This document shows, in pieces, positions 46,819-58,919 of a DNA stretch of 64,000 nucleotides. How positions within the stretch are numbered: position 1 is the stretch's first letter; every line of letters starts with the position of its first letter. The stretch covers positions 15,219,001 through 15,283,000 of the forward strand of contig JAJNNQ010000006.1 in NCBI GenBank assembly GCA_027886175.1. The letters are read 5' to 3'. The position numbers and the translations under genes were made by a program. The stretch is from Phylloscopus collybita (Eukaryota > Chordata > Aves > Passeriformes > Phylloscopidae). The notes under the pieces are model-generated. The model was not told where the DNA came from. It worked only from the letters and a program-made list of their open reading frames with translations, and did no database searches.

Positions 46819-49800
46819 AACCAAATCCTCAGGCTTCTGTAGAGCTGCATTTTTTCAGTCTAAGATCACAGTAGATTTTCCTCATGGAGTCAAGAGAAGT
46901 ACTCACTCATTAAGCCTTAGTTTAGGTAATTAATCAGATTCCATAAAACATTTCATTACCACTGTTTCTTCATCAGGTTCATGGGATGACAAAACTCTCA
47001 GCCTAATATTACTATCTTAAATCTCACTTATCACAATAACAAAATAATGATCAAACTTGATTTTTAGCTTACAGTTTAGTACTTTTTGCATTACAGGACC
47101 TGGAATATTTGATGTAGTGTATGTAGAACAGCTCAGGACATTACATTGTGTTTCTCAGAAAATTCAAAATTTCTTTGTTGCTATAGATTGGATGATATTA
47201 AAAATGGTTATGGAATTTTCCAATATTTAGAAGACATTTACAATACAGTTGCCTTCATTTGGATGATATTACTCAAATCTACTTTATACTAAGGGTATCC
47301 TTCTAATTATATGCTACTAATCCATATATCTTAATAGATTTTTTTCCCTATTTTATCATTTACCATGCCTATAGAGTACCAGAAATTAAATGCCTCTCTT
47401 CTTGTGGATAATTCCTGTACAAATGAATCTGCTTTTTAGAACTCAGATACTCCATCTGTTCTTAAAGTGGGGCCATAGTTATTTACACTGGGTTTTTTTA
47501 ACAGATCTTCATCACATTTTCAGGAAATTCCAGAAATAATTAAAATAAAAGAGGATTTAATTAAAAATTGAGTCATGAAATAGAAATAAACAAAGTGCAG
47601 ACAAAACCATGAGTGAACTACTGTTCACATTGACACAGGATATATTTGTTAAAATTTCATGCAATTGGCAAGGACAAGTGTATGAGTTAAGAAAGATGGA
47701 AATCAGAGGTTCTATGCAAATTTCATGTCTGTGTTCTTGACAAAAATAGCCTGATATTGAATTTATTCCTCAGTCAAATAATCTCTTTCAAAGATTTTTG
47801 TTAGTGTTACATCCATGACTCCATGCTTTATATAGTGATTATTCACATTCTGCTTCAGAAAGAGAAGTTCCTTCTGCTTGTACACGTAGTGCTACTGTGA
47901 TAGTATGTATATGCTTCAGAATTTATTTTCAAACTTAGAGAATAGAGGAGTTTTATCACCTTTATATTACAAAGAAAGAATATTAAATAAATAAATAATA
48001 TTAAATACAAAATTATGATAGATTAATATAATTTTAATTAACCCTAGGTGTCAATGCTACAAGCTACTTAGTTGTATGCAGCATTCCTATTGCCCTTTAT
48101 GCATTTTACTCTCCAAGCTTCCAAATTTGGATTACCTTTAATGCTTCTTCTGCATCCTCAGTACTTCTCTCCACACCTTCTAATTTTTTTTAATTAGTTT
48201 TCTCATTGATCAGTATATAAAGCAAGGTTGTGAACAGCATTAAATTAATTCCATCTAATTTTGGCCTTTACTAGTTCAATATCTAATCAGAGTCATAATT
48301 AATGAAAAGAGATACACCTCACCAGAGGGAGATTCAAACTGTCTCTCTTAACATTTCTGTTAAAGAAATGTGAATTATGCAATTATGGTCTAGAAGTGCT
48401 TTGGACCTTAAAGAGAGCCTGGAACTTGCTTATATTACCCCTAAACACAATAAACAAGCTCTGTCTTTACCCGGGTAAAGTTTTATTACAAGCATTAAAC
48501 AGTGTGGGTGCAATCTGGACTACTTAGGAACAGAGTATGCACAGGTAAAGATACCCAAAAGAATCACTTAGAGAATTATTAGAAATTCTGGGAATTTTCA
48601 GATTTATTACATTTTAAAAATGTTCATACTTTTATCTTTAAGTGTCCGTTGTCTTCCAGGACAATTAGGTAAAATTTCATAGACATTAATCTTGTTCTGT
48701 CTATGTCCATTTCACATTTAATGATTGCAGTTCCATGAATAGGGCACTATTGATTCCAAGCAAATGAAAAACAAACCTTGCCCTTAGTTTTATCTGTTGG
48801 GGTCACTATTACAGGTCAACTAAATCTTGTAGTTCTTTGATTAAAAGTCAGTATTTCCAGAAGAAAATTTGTTTGCTTGTCTTCTAGCATAGCTTAATGA
48901 GGAAAACATATTCTATCATACATTTTAGGAAATAAATATTTTACTTATAATGAAGAACTGTATATTTGCAAGTTTTATTAACAAAATGTTTTCCCATTTC
49001 ATGTAATTTACTTTAAAAAATGCAAAACACACACCAAAATAAGTAATATACTTATTGTCATAACAAAACAATACTTTTGAAAATATAATTCCATTTAATA
49101 TTTATTACTTTTTCTGTTGTATATGAGAATAAACTGCATGAGCTCTAACAACATAAATGAGATAAAATATCTCAATATTAGAAAATTTCTCTTCCTAACT
49201 AGATGGAGAAATATGTCAACACGGAAAAAAAAAAGAAAAAAACCTGAGACTTCATGACCTCAACGTTTAAAATGTTGGCTTAAACATTTAAAATGTATTG
49301 CAACCTCAGGGGAAAATTCAGCTAAATTTCCAAGACACAAGAACCAGAATAGGTGATAAAGGAAGGAGTCATAGTGATAATCAGGAAATACATTGGAAAT
49401 TACAAGATATAAAAAATAAACAGCAATCGACTCTCTTATAATAAAAAAGTTTCATGGTAAAATTAAAGTTCTTTGTTTTTAATGTGTTTTAAACATAGGA
49501 GTACACTTTGAAAGAAAGAAAAATAGTTAGATAAGTAAAGGCTTAGTTTGCTATTTCACACAGTTTTTGTCATCACAACTGATTTTGATTTCTTTTTTAA
49601 TCAGAATTTCCTGTGTTTAGATAATTTGATTCTGATGTCATTAACAATACTTATTTTATTAAGTGCCTATGAAAGGAAGTGCCAGACTGTAAAAGTTAGT
49701 TTGAGTACTTTTATACACCTACATTGTTGTTTGGCTATTACTTTGGTATAACAATATGCTAGTTATATAAAAGATTGTCTCTATATTATTAGTTTTGTCT

Positions 49801-50035
49801 GCATTGAAGCTTAATTAATAAGCAATTACTTTCCTTTCCATTTCACTTAGGTTGCTACTCACAGCCTTCCAAAAATGAACACACCTTCTAATAGTGTCAT
49901 GCTCTTCTGCTTCAGGAATTATGGTTCAACCAAACACATGTAAATCAAACTTGTCCAGTTTAGGAACCGAATCTGACTATTATATAAATTTGCACCATTT
50001 AACACAGACGTGGAATTTGGTATTCCAGTTGTGGC

Positions 50036-50061
50036 TCTAGCACAGTCTAAACTGTGCTAGA
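50036..50061 (+). repeat. Perfect 11-bp inverted repeat (hairpin)
   Basis: TCTAGCACAGT, a 4-base loop CTAA, then ACTGTGCTAGA. There is no T run after it and no sign that it is a terminator. It may be chance. Confidence 0.9.
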
Positions 50062-51372
50062 ATCCAAATCTTAGGCTTTGATTCTGAGAGTTTTATGTAC
50101 GGGGATTTTTACAGTCAAGGTGCCATGTAAAGCAACCTGACATACTGATATAGATTTTTTTGTTCAGGTTTTGTTATTGTTTTTTTTTTTTTTTAAGTGA
50201 GAATAATTAGTTTAATAATTCAGCAACCTTTGTCATTTTGGAAAGCAAATATTTGCCAGATCCTGGGTTTGTCCACTTGCATTCTACTATTCTTCCTTTT
50301 CACTGAACTGAAATATGTAACATGTGCCGAAGAGAAAATAAAAAATCTGTTTACTTGTTTTCCTCCATAGTATTAAAACATCAGAAATATTAAACATGTA
50401 TTCAGGAAAAAATTAACCATTATTCCTCCTGGAAAACCTAATGACTATTTTATAACTCTATATTTTAAAAAGTCATATTGAAATCACATAAAAGTAAAAT
50501 GAGTGTCTAGTCTGTGCAAGAATATATTGTCATGACAATAATAATATAACTTCATTACATATTTAAAATTAATACAGCTATGGGATTTGAACAAGAGTAT
50601 ATTTTTACAGTCAGAATAAAGAATATTTTCAGATATTTTTTGTACAAATGTTCTCAGAATGCAATCAAAATATGGTCCAGTGTGATTCTGATGCTTTTGA
50701 GATATTAATAAACAGAAGTTTCTCACATTACTTCCTGTTCCTACCTGGCAGTTCTTCATCATAAATTCCTGTCTACCCACACATTTCTCTGTTTAATTAC
50801 TCCTTTTGCTGAGCATGAACCTCATCTGAAGATCTGAAGAGGCTGTGCCTCTACTCTGTTTTTTTTAAAGTGGAGAATTTTTTGCTACTCTGGAACAGAA
50901 GGTTCAGCTTCTCCTAAAGCCAGCCAGACTCACTCTGCCATTGTGCCATGGGATAGAACAACCACCACGGGCACATCATTCCTTCCAGCATGGATCACCA
51001 GGCACTGACACCTCAGAGTGTCTGTGCTTGATAAAAGCCAAACCCTCTCACTCGGCATTATGAAGTTAAATATAACACCAAAGAGAAAGCAATTTTATGG
51101 TATTATTAGCTGAGTCTTTTATATTACTTAGATAATTTTTATTGTTACACTGCTATTAATTATGATGAAAAAAAATTAATTCCATATCAAACCTACCAGT
51201 ATATTTCAGGGCACTATATCTTTATGAAAAAAAAAAAAACAAAACCTCTTCATCTATGTGATCTCTCTATAAGGGGGTGATCTTTGGGATTTCTCTTGCT
51301 GTTAATACTCTTTTGCAACTGACTTGGCAAGTAGAAGAATGTAATAAGAATATGAAGTAGTTTAAAAATTGT

Positions 51373-51657
51373 TGGGTGGTTTTTTCTTTTCTCTTGCCTT
51401 TGATAAAATCTGCAGGTCTGTGTGGGAGAAGGGTGGTTGGGGGGCTTTTTTGGTTTTGTTTTTTTCATTGTTGTTTTTTGCTTGGATGTTTGGGGATTTT
51501 TGCTTTTTTTTGTGGTTTTGGGTTTTTTTTGGTTGGTTGGTTGCTTTTTTGTTTGGTTTTTTTTTGTGTTTGTTTTTGGATTTTTGGGGTTTTTTTGTTG
51601 TTGTTTTTGGTGGGGGGTGTTGTTGTCGTTGTGTTTGTTTGTTTGTTTGTTTTTCCT
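51373..51657 (+). repeat. Long T/G-rich low-complexity tract
   Basis: About 285 bases that are almost only T and G on the plus strand, especially from 51422 on, with several GGGG or longer runs and TTTG units at the end. The long open frames across it (up to 161 codons at 51376-51861, two others overlapping) encode Phe/Gly/Val/Leu/Cys-rich strings that shift with frame. They result from composition and are not genes. Confidence 0.9.
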
Positions 51658-51659
51658 CT

Positions 51660-54600
51660 AATCTTATTCCTGGAATTATTGGAGTTATTGCTTGCTCAAG
51701 GTGCTTATGACATTATCAAAAATGTGGAGGAAAAGTTCAAGAAGGATTTTTTTTTTTCCCCTACAATAATTAGCACCTGTTTGTTTTTCCTGGTCTCCTG
51801 GAATGTGACTTTTCCTCTTAGAGAGGGCAAATGTATTGTTTTGAAGTGTATGACTGTATGAAACGTGCAGCAGTTTCATAACTGTGTAGCGTCCATCCTG
51901 GGAATGGAGATATGTTGAGAGAAGCCATTAGGAAGTGCTGAGCATTTTCCTTGTGCCTGTTGCAGGCCTGCCAGTGTCTGGCTGCTCAGCAGGTCTGCAC
52001 TGGTGCTGAGCTGGCTGGCTAAAGCCCTCAGGGGCAGAGAAGCTCACTGGAGTAATGACTTTGTGTGAGTCGTATATATTAGCAGACTTGCTGAATTGTT
52101 TTCCTGTAAAAATCAATGCAACAATGGAGAAATCTATTGTCTCCTTATTGCATACAATGTATAATTAATTATTGGCCTAATACTGCATACAAAATACAAT
52201 TTTCCATGAGCATATGCACAAGTGTATTGATTGCTATAAGAAACAGGAGTGTTCACGCACTTCCCTCTTCAGCTAAGGTGCTTCTCTTATCTACAAACTT
52301 AAGCACTTGCCATTGACAAGTTGGTGCAAGCAACAGAAATGCCCTTAAATAATTTAAGATACAACTAAAAAAAAAAATGCTAATGACACTTGAACTAGCA
52401 TAAAATACTGAGTTCAGGGAAATGTGGGTGTTTTTTATGCAGATAAAACTGAGATCTTTACATCCTTGCCTTTCCTTTGATCATTGCAGATGTGCAAAAA
52501 CAAACTGCATCTACCCCAGAAGGGGGCTCAGAGCAAGAACCAGAAAAATTGCAGACAGAATCTCACTTCAAATATGGTCTACATGACAGGGTCTGGAGTC
52601 AGACAGGTGTGTCCAGTGAGAGTTCAAGACCTTGCAGAAAGTTTGTGTGGAAAATTCATGCTGTCTAAGAAAAGGAAAAGTGTGTGCAGGATGGGAAATT
52701 CTCAGAGAGAGACCTACATTTTAATAAAAATTAAGTCTTTTTTATATCATAGAGAAATAAGAAGGCTTAGAGCATCAGCACTTTGAAAAGCCAATAGATG
52801 CTCTTCAGCCTATTTTTCACCTGAAAAAGTCCAGGGATGGATGAAGTTTTCTTTTCTTTTAGTGATTTTTTTTTCCAGACTGTTTCTAATTTTTCAGATG
52901 GTAAGTTGTCATTCCATTTATGTGTAATAGTATCTCAAGATGTATGTGGTTTCTAGGTACCCAACTGTACTTTAAAGGTGCCAGCAGCACTTTTCAGGGA
53001 TGATTCTGGTTCCCAGCTCCTGTTCCCAGGCTCACAGCTCCCTGACTGGCAGGAAATTTCTCTATCAGTATTTTCAGCAGGCATTTTTTCCTGTTCAGAT
53101 TTTTTTTCCCGTTCAAACCAGATCATTTTTATGACTGGGTAGAGCTGAATCTGGTAGAAATTCTATCTGTTCTGTATCTCTGTCTGCTTCTGCTCCTGCT
53201 TGTGGATCAGGGTATACCCACACATAAGTCAGGACAAGGAGCAGTGATCAGGCACAGGGCTCAGTCCAGACAGACCAGTGGCTGGTTTATACAAAACCAG
53301 CCTTTTTTTGTTTCCTTTTGCACCACGCTGATTCTTTCTACATAAACCTTGACCCTTCCTTTTCTTTGCCTTTGTCTTCACACAGTAAAAATACCCAGAA
53401 CTGATACAGTCTAAGACCTTTACCTGGATCATATATGTTCCTTTAATGGTATCACTGGTGTGGTTACTGAGTCACTGATGGTCTTTCAAAGATGATCAAT
53501 GCCTCCCTTCTTCCGTCTGTAACATTTGGCCCTTTGCACAAATCTCCTTTAGTTGTCTTTGAGATCCACCCATTCCTCATGGGGACATCTGTAACTTTTT
53601 TCAGTTTCTTGCTGTGCTATGTACCATGTAGACAGTTTTTTATGTTAAGTCAAGAAATTTCTCATGAGAGTTTCAGTTAGTTAAACTTCAGGCCGAAGTC
53701 CAGTCATTTGCCTTTACATGTCAGTCAACACTGGTGTTCAAAGTAAGGTGGTACAAAATCCACTGTACATAAATAAAATATAATAATTCACAATAATCTC
53801 GTAATTTTCAAAAAAAAAATTCATTGGTTTATATGAAATGAGTACTGTGTTCAGAACATTCTACTTCACTTTCTGCATGACCATAGTTTCCAAATTTTAA
53901 TTTTCTGTGATAGAAATATTGAAAGATTTTGCAGATAATTTAAGGGAAAATTTACTAACAAGTCAAGAGTACTTAGTAGTTCAAAAATCAGTGTAACATC
54001 AAATCAGTTAGATTTTTTCAATTTGAGAAATATAGGAAAGGCTATATTTGGATCCGGATCAAGAGTCTATATAACTCAATGTCCTGAAACTCACAATGGT
54101 TGTGATCAGGTGCTTACAGAAGACTATTGACAGAAGAGGCATTTATGATTCTTTTCATATTTCCAGAAGTTTTGGGCTCTGAGAATTTCCTGACCCTGGT
54201 ATGTTTATTTTTTAAAAAATTTTAATAGTCTTTAAAAGTTTACTCTTCCAGTCACTGTTGTTTCCCCCTCTGAACCTTTGCTGTGGAGAGCATGATGAAT
54301 GATATGAGACATGGCAGTTCACATCCTAACCTGTCTAAAGGTTAATATGAGTAAAAGTTTTCAGCAAAGAAGGAGATGATCCCCAGCCACCCTCACTCAC
54401 TCCATACCTGCAACACAGATACTCTTTGATAGCTTTGCCCAAGCAGCAACCCCTTACAAATCCCTGCAAGTGCATCCTCTGACCTGGCAGGTGCTGTGTG
54501 CGACTGTGCATTATGATTCCTCCTGGGTCCTCCTTGCAGTAAGACACAGCTATTGTCTGACCATGGAGATCAGACATGCAGAGCCTGCATCTCTCAAGGC

Positions 54601-54940
54601 TGGCCTCTCCTGGTGTCAGTCATCCCCTCAGTGCACTGGTGCCATGCACTGAAGAGGGTGAAAGGTGAAAGGTGCATTTTCCCTTTGGAACTGCATCCCT
54701 ATATGATTAGGTCAAATGACAGTTCCTGTCACACCAGCTGGCACTCTGCTCAGACTGTCACTCCATATTCTGCCATTATGGCAGAAGCATAATATTTTTG
54801 CTTCAGGAACTTCCATTCCACCATTACCTTATTGGCAAGGTAGTTTCAAGAAATGAACTTTATGCCTAACACTAAGCATGGCAACTTAGGTGCTTTAAGA
54901 AAGAAAAATCCAAGGGAATATCCAGGTCAACTTTTTGTGT
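51660..54940. other. Unassigned DNA, less AT-rich in parts
   Basis: About 3.3 kb with no recognised gene or transposon. GC is somewhat higher at about 51890-52060, 52975-53430 and 54340-54740. A segment at 52490-52606 is bounded by splice-like signals and stays open; it is described under findings rather than called as an exon. Other frames here (up to 100 codons) have no domain that I recognise. Confidence 0.5.
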
Positions 54941-54944
54941 CCAC

Positions 54945-55085
54945 AATGCTCTTTGGCAAGGACTTCCATGCATTTGCTACCCTTTTCATGAAGACACATT
55001 TCATTCTTTCCTGTTTTGAATCTAGGGGCCTTTTGATGGTCTCTAGATCTTGTCTATGCCTTTGTATTTTCGTCAAGATACAACC
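54945..55085 (-). mobile_element. Old CR1/L3-like tail, minus strand
   Basis: 'aaggacttccatgcatttgc', 'catgaagacacatttcattc', 'tttcctgttttgaatct' and 'tgtattttcgtcaagat' follow the inverted 3' part of old CR1/L3-type LINEs shared by reptiles and mammals. The copy is strongly decayed. Identification rests on order of short blocks. Confidence 0.5.
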
Positions 55086-55089
55086 CTCT

Positions 55090-55450
55090 GGAGAGAGGGT
55101 CATTTCCTGGAGAAAATGACCAAGTTTTTCAGAAACCTTTTTGGTAAAACATACAGCTGCTTTCCTCCTCAATGAAGTTAACTTACCTGAATGTGCTGTA
55201 CCAGACCTTTTTGTCTTTCACAGGTTGATCTTTTCAACTTTCTTTTTCAGGGGAAAAAAAATAAACCTTCATATTTCAGGCATTTTTTACTTCAAAATAT
55301 ACATTGAAGATAAAAATATTTCAATGTTTATGTAATTCCTAGTTTTAGGGACACACACTCTGAGACAATCAGTGTCACAATACTTCAGATTATGTGTATT
55401 AAATATATTTTTTTTTAAAACCTGGTGTTAATTTGAAAATAAATTTTTCC

Positions 55451-55496
<46 letters not shown>

Positions 55497-57730
55497 GAAA
55501 TAATGAATGTTGTGTCAAAATTACTTTTTATGTTTCCTTGCAAAATGTTATCTGCTCACAATTTGTTATTTCTGATGGATTCATTTTTTTATATATTTTT
55601 TCCTGCAAACTGGGTATGATATTTCAACCTCATTTTGCTACAGTCATATGTCAGGACTTACTAATTTGTCAGCAAGGGTTTATTTCTGAAGGAAAATTTG
55701 CTTTGACAATAATACAACAAAAAAGAGAATACACTTTGTCAGAAAAGGATTTTAGAATATATCCTATTAGCTCAAGAAGATCCATCAAGTAGGGACAGAA
55801 ATAGATTCTCTGTGTGTCTGATGAAGTAAATTATACTTCTCCCAATGAAAAATCAGAAGATTAATTATAATCCCATTAATAATAAAAAACCTAAAACAAC
55901 AACATTTTTTATTCTTCCTCAGTTTGAACAACACCTTATTTAATACCAAATTAATTTAAGAACTCTCTACTGGCAGAACAAAGGAGCTATTAAATCTCTA
56001 GAGAAGAAAAATAAAGGTTAATAAGTGAAAAAAAAAGTTTCACTTTGCTTAACAAACTCTTATGACTCAAACTCTAGTGGAGGAAATTAGAAACTTTAAA
56101 AGGCTTTTCTGATTCATGGAATGTTTTTTCCAGAGTTTATTTGAGGGAAATGGTAATATTCACAGTATACTGGTTACCAGAAGCTGTAGTTATTTTGTTG
56201 AATGCTCATAACAAGTATGCCATAATTCATATTTTTTCAGCTTTGCTGTTTTCAGAACTTAAATGCTTCTCCAGCATATTCTTTAAAGAAGTTTTAAAAT
56301 GTCTGATTGCTGAAGACAAGCCCAAAGTGTACAGTAAACATTTTTTCTTTCTCCAAGAGTATTTATCAACTACACACTATGAAGCAACCTAGACAGTTTT
56401 CCCTGGCAGTCTGACTAACAGTGAACTTTGCAGAGTTTTGTAAAAGCTAGCAGAAAATATTTCTAACAGATTTTATAAAGTGAAAGGAATTTTATTGAGA
56501 AGACCAGATAGAAGAGTTTTACTAGAATTGTCATATGACAGTGAAAAATAACACTGCCAAATAATTGTACCTTTCACCAGTTTTAGGTAACAGCTGAATG
56601 GTGGCCTGCCTTTCCTTCCATTCCTGTATCAGAACAGAGTGAGATTACTTAAGAACAAGTCAGATTTTCTTTAAAAGCATATGCTTTGAGATACCATTCT
56701 TATCACTGACTAACAATTTCTGTGGGAAGTGACCTATAGAGACTTTACTATTAAATATTTTTTCTTTCTACGAGAAAGATATAACATCATAGAAATCTTT
56801 TCCTGATGCCAGTAAGTCATAGTTTTTATCTTGAATTTTAACTTGAATTCTTAGGTAACCCAGAGATAGAAGCAGATTCAAATTCAGACACTTAAACAAG
56901 GTTCTTCATAAGATAGATTTGAAATAAAAATTAGGTTTTAGACTAGTTAGACTCATATTAAAACTAATAAGTATTGATTACAAACTGGTAAATACAGTGA
57001 TATTGAGTGGGATTTTCAGAACACAAAAAGCTTTTTAATTGGTTTTTTTTTAATATCTAACAACTATATCTCTTCTGGCCCTCAGCTTCCACTCTATTAG
57101 TGTATAAGTTCATCAACAGAGAAATCTTATCTGTTAGGCTGATATGCATGTCTTGGATATATCATAAAATACCAAATTCCTTTGCTCAAACCCTAACTCA
57201 TTGAAGGAAACCCAAATCAAAATCAAGATCATTGAGCTTCAACTGCATTTGAATACAGCTGAATTCAATGTCCATGGAGTCATTGTTCAATTTCATTGAA
57301 AACAATTTACTTGAACTGACTCATAATACTGAGGTGAATTTCACTGGGCTTTTGATATCTTGAATACAGAAATCTGTATTTGAAATTACTCGTGCCTTTA
57401 TACAAAATAGAAAATGGCAGGTGTGTTTAGGAAAATATTGCATAGGCCTCTGTAAATAAGTAAAAAAATTTTTTTTTTTTCTTTCTCAGAGTTGATATGA
57501 TCAGCGTTCAGAAAATTTAGGTTTGTATACTTATTAGGCAAAATTAATATGTATATACAAAATGTGTACAGATCTGAAGGTTTATGTCTAGGCTGTTAAT
57601 ACAATTTTTATGATTCATGTTCACATAATTGAGAATCAAACAGTTCAGAAATTTTAAAGCAACGGATGCAGAAATGTGCATGACAGTTTATAGGCACTGT
57701 TTAGGCACCTAAATATTCTGGGAATTAAGA
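55090..57730. other. Unassigned AT-rich DNA with poly(T)
   Basis: About 2.6 kb with no gene or named transposon other than the T tract at 55454-55494. The plus-strand frame at 55433-55792 (119 codons) is translated partly from that tract and is not called. Confidence 0.55.
55454..55494 (+). repeat. Poly(T) tract, 41 bases
   Basis: Uninterrupted T run; poly(A) on the minus strand. No retrocopy recognised beside it. Confidence 0.95.
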
Positions 57731-57734
57731 TTGT

Positions 57735-58915
57735 CAAAGAACATCACTGTGCCCAGTGCTGCAAATAGGTGAGGATAGCTACAGGAGGCTCCCAGCTTCC
57801 AGCAAACTACAGAAGTGCCTAAGAAGTTCTCTCACTCCTGATGAAACGTTTTTTTGAGCTTTTGTTCCACCCAAACAAAGGAGGGGCAGTGATCTTTCAG
57901 CAGGTGCTGCAGAGAGGCGGGTGTTACTGCCAGTCAACAAAAGCAGTGATTTTCACAGACTAGTGCCTAAGGCTTCATGCTGAGATTGGAGGAGTGGTGC
58001 CCTTGCTTGCAAGTGTGTGCTGGGGGAAAATCTGCATTGTCAAGTAGCTGCTGGAGGAGCTCAGAGGACTGACTGCACAACACTGAAGACATTGTGAAGG
58101 AGGTTGTCTGGATCTTCCTTGCAGTACTGCAGCTACAATAGCCTAAATGGTCAGATCTGTACTGAAGAGGGCACAGGCAGAGTCTCTGCTCTCTGAGCCA
58201 GGAAATGGACGCTCTCAGAATGGAAAAGTCTGTGAGCTTTTCATTACTGTCACAAGGAAAAAGTTCACCTAAATTAATTCTTGTAGGAGAATCTGTACAA
58301 CAGTATATGTGAAACTACAGAAGAGTTTCAGTGTCCTGGTAGCACACAAGGGCTTGGAAGCTGTGTTCAAGGATGCACCCAAGAAGGCTGGATCTGAACT
58401 GCATAGCAGTACCAAGAGGAAAGTGAATGAGTGGCGGCAGTGGGAGAGTCCAGGGAACGGAGGCTGCCATCTGCTGACCTAACCTATTTTCTTGTAAGAT
58501 TTACTGCTCAGATCTGGAATGCTATGAACAGAATGATAAGACTCTGTCCTTGATTTTCCTCTACATAAGCATTGACTTTACTGTCAGGGGAGGTCTGCTG
58601 AACATCAAGTGTGAACATGAGGCACTGGGGCTGAGGATCAAGGGCATGGGGACTCAGGTGGTTTTCTCCTCAATGCTGCAGGTGAGGGAGAAGGGCTTGA
58701 GGGGCAGAGAGGAAGAATGGGAAGTTTCTTCAGGTCGACAACTAGCTGCACACTTTGTAGTGATAACAAAGGTTTTGTTTTAATGACCAAGGCACTCTTA
58801 TTGATGATCAAGAGAGCAGAGGTAAGAAGAGGTAGGATTGAAGTAACCAAATGGGAAAAAACTTTTATCAGAAGGTTGGCTAGACTGTTCAGACAGCTTT
58901 AAACTAAGAGTGATG
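57735..58915 (+). mobile_element. CR1 LINE 5' part with ORF1 esterase relic, plus strand
   Basis: The right part encodes decayed pieces of the SGNH-type esterase domain carried by CR1 ORF1: ALGLRIKGMGTQVVFSS and VREKGLRG at about 58620-58710, then, in another frame, EVTKWEKTF and RRLARLFRQL before the stop near 58900. The left part (about 57735-58500) has a Leu/Glu segment like CR1 ORF1 (LLEELRGLTA, about 58050) and is assigned mainly by continuity. The esterase is dead: where CR1 normally has G-T-N-D this reads S-I-D-F, and where it has D-G-I-H this reads G-R-I-E. There are several stops and frameshifts. No ORF2 follows, so the copy is 3'-truncated or rearranged. Confidence 0.75.
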
Positions 58916-58919
58916 GGAG

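Larger units (their letters stand above)
46410..51372. other. Unassigned AT-rich DNA
   Basis: About 5 kb with no gene and no named transposon. It includes an A/C-rich (CCAA) tract (46716-46818), a T run at about 50179-50195 and a small perfect hairpin (50036-50061). The minus-strand frame at 50484-50780 (98 codons) has no recognisable domain. Confidence 0.55.

Noticed and set aside
51376..51861. 161-codon open frame, with two overlapping plus-strand frames
   Set aside because: It lies over the T/G-rich tract; the peptide is a Phe/Gly/Val/Leu/Cys string set by composition, and other frames are open too. The hydrophobic look is not evidence of a membrane protein.
55433..55792. 119-codon plus-strand frame
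   Set aside because: Its first part is translated poly(T) (Phe run); the remainder has no recognisable domain.
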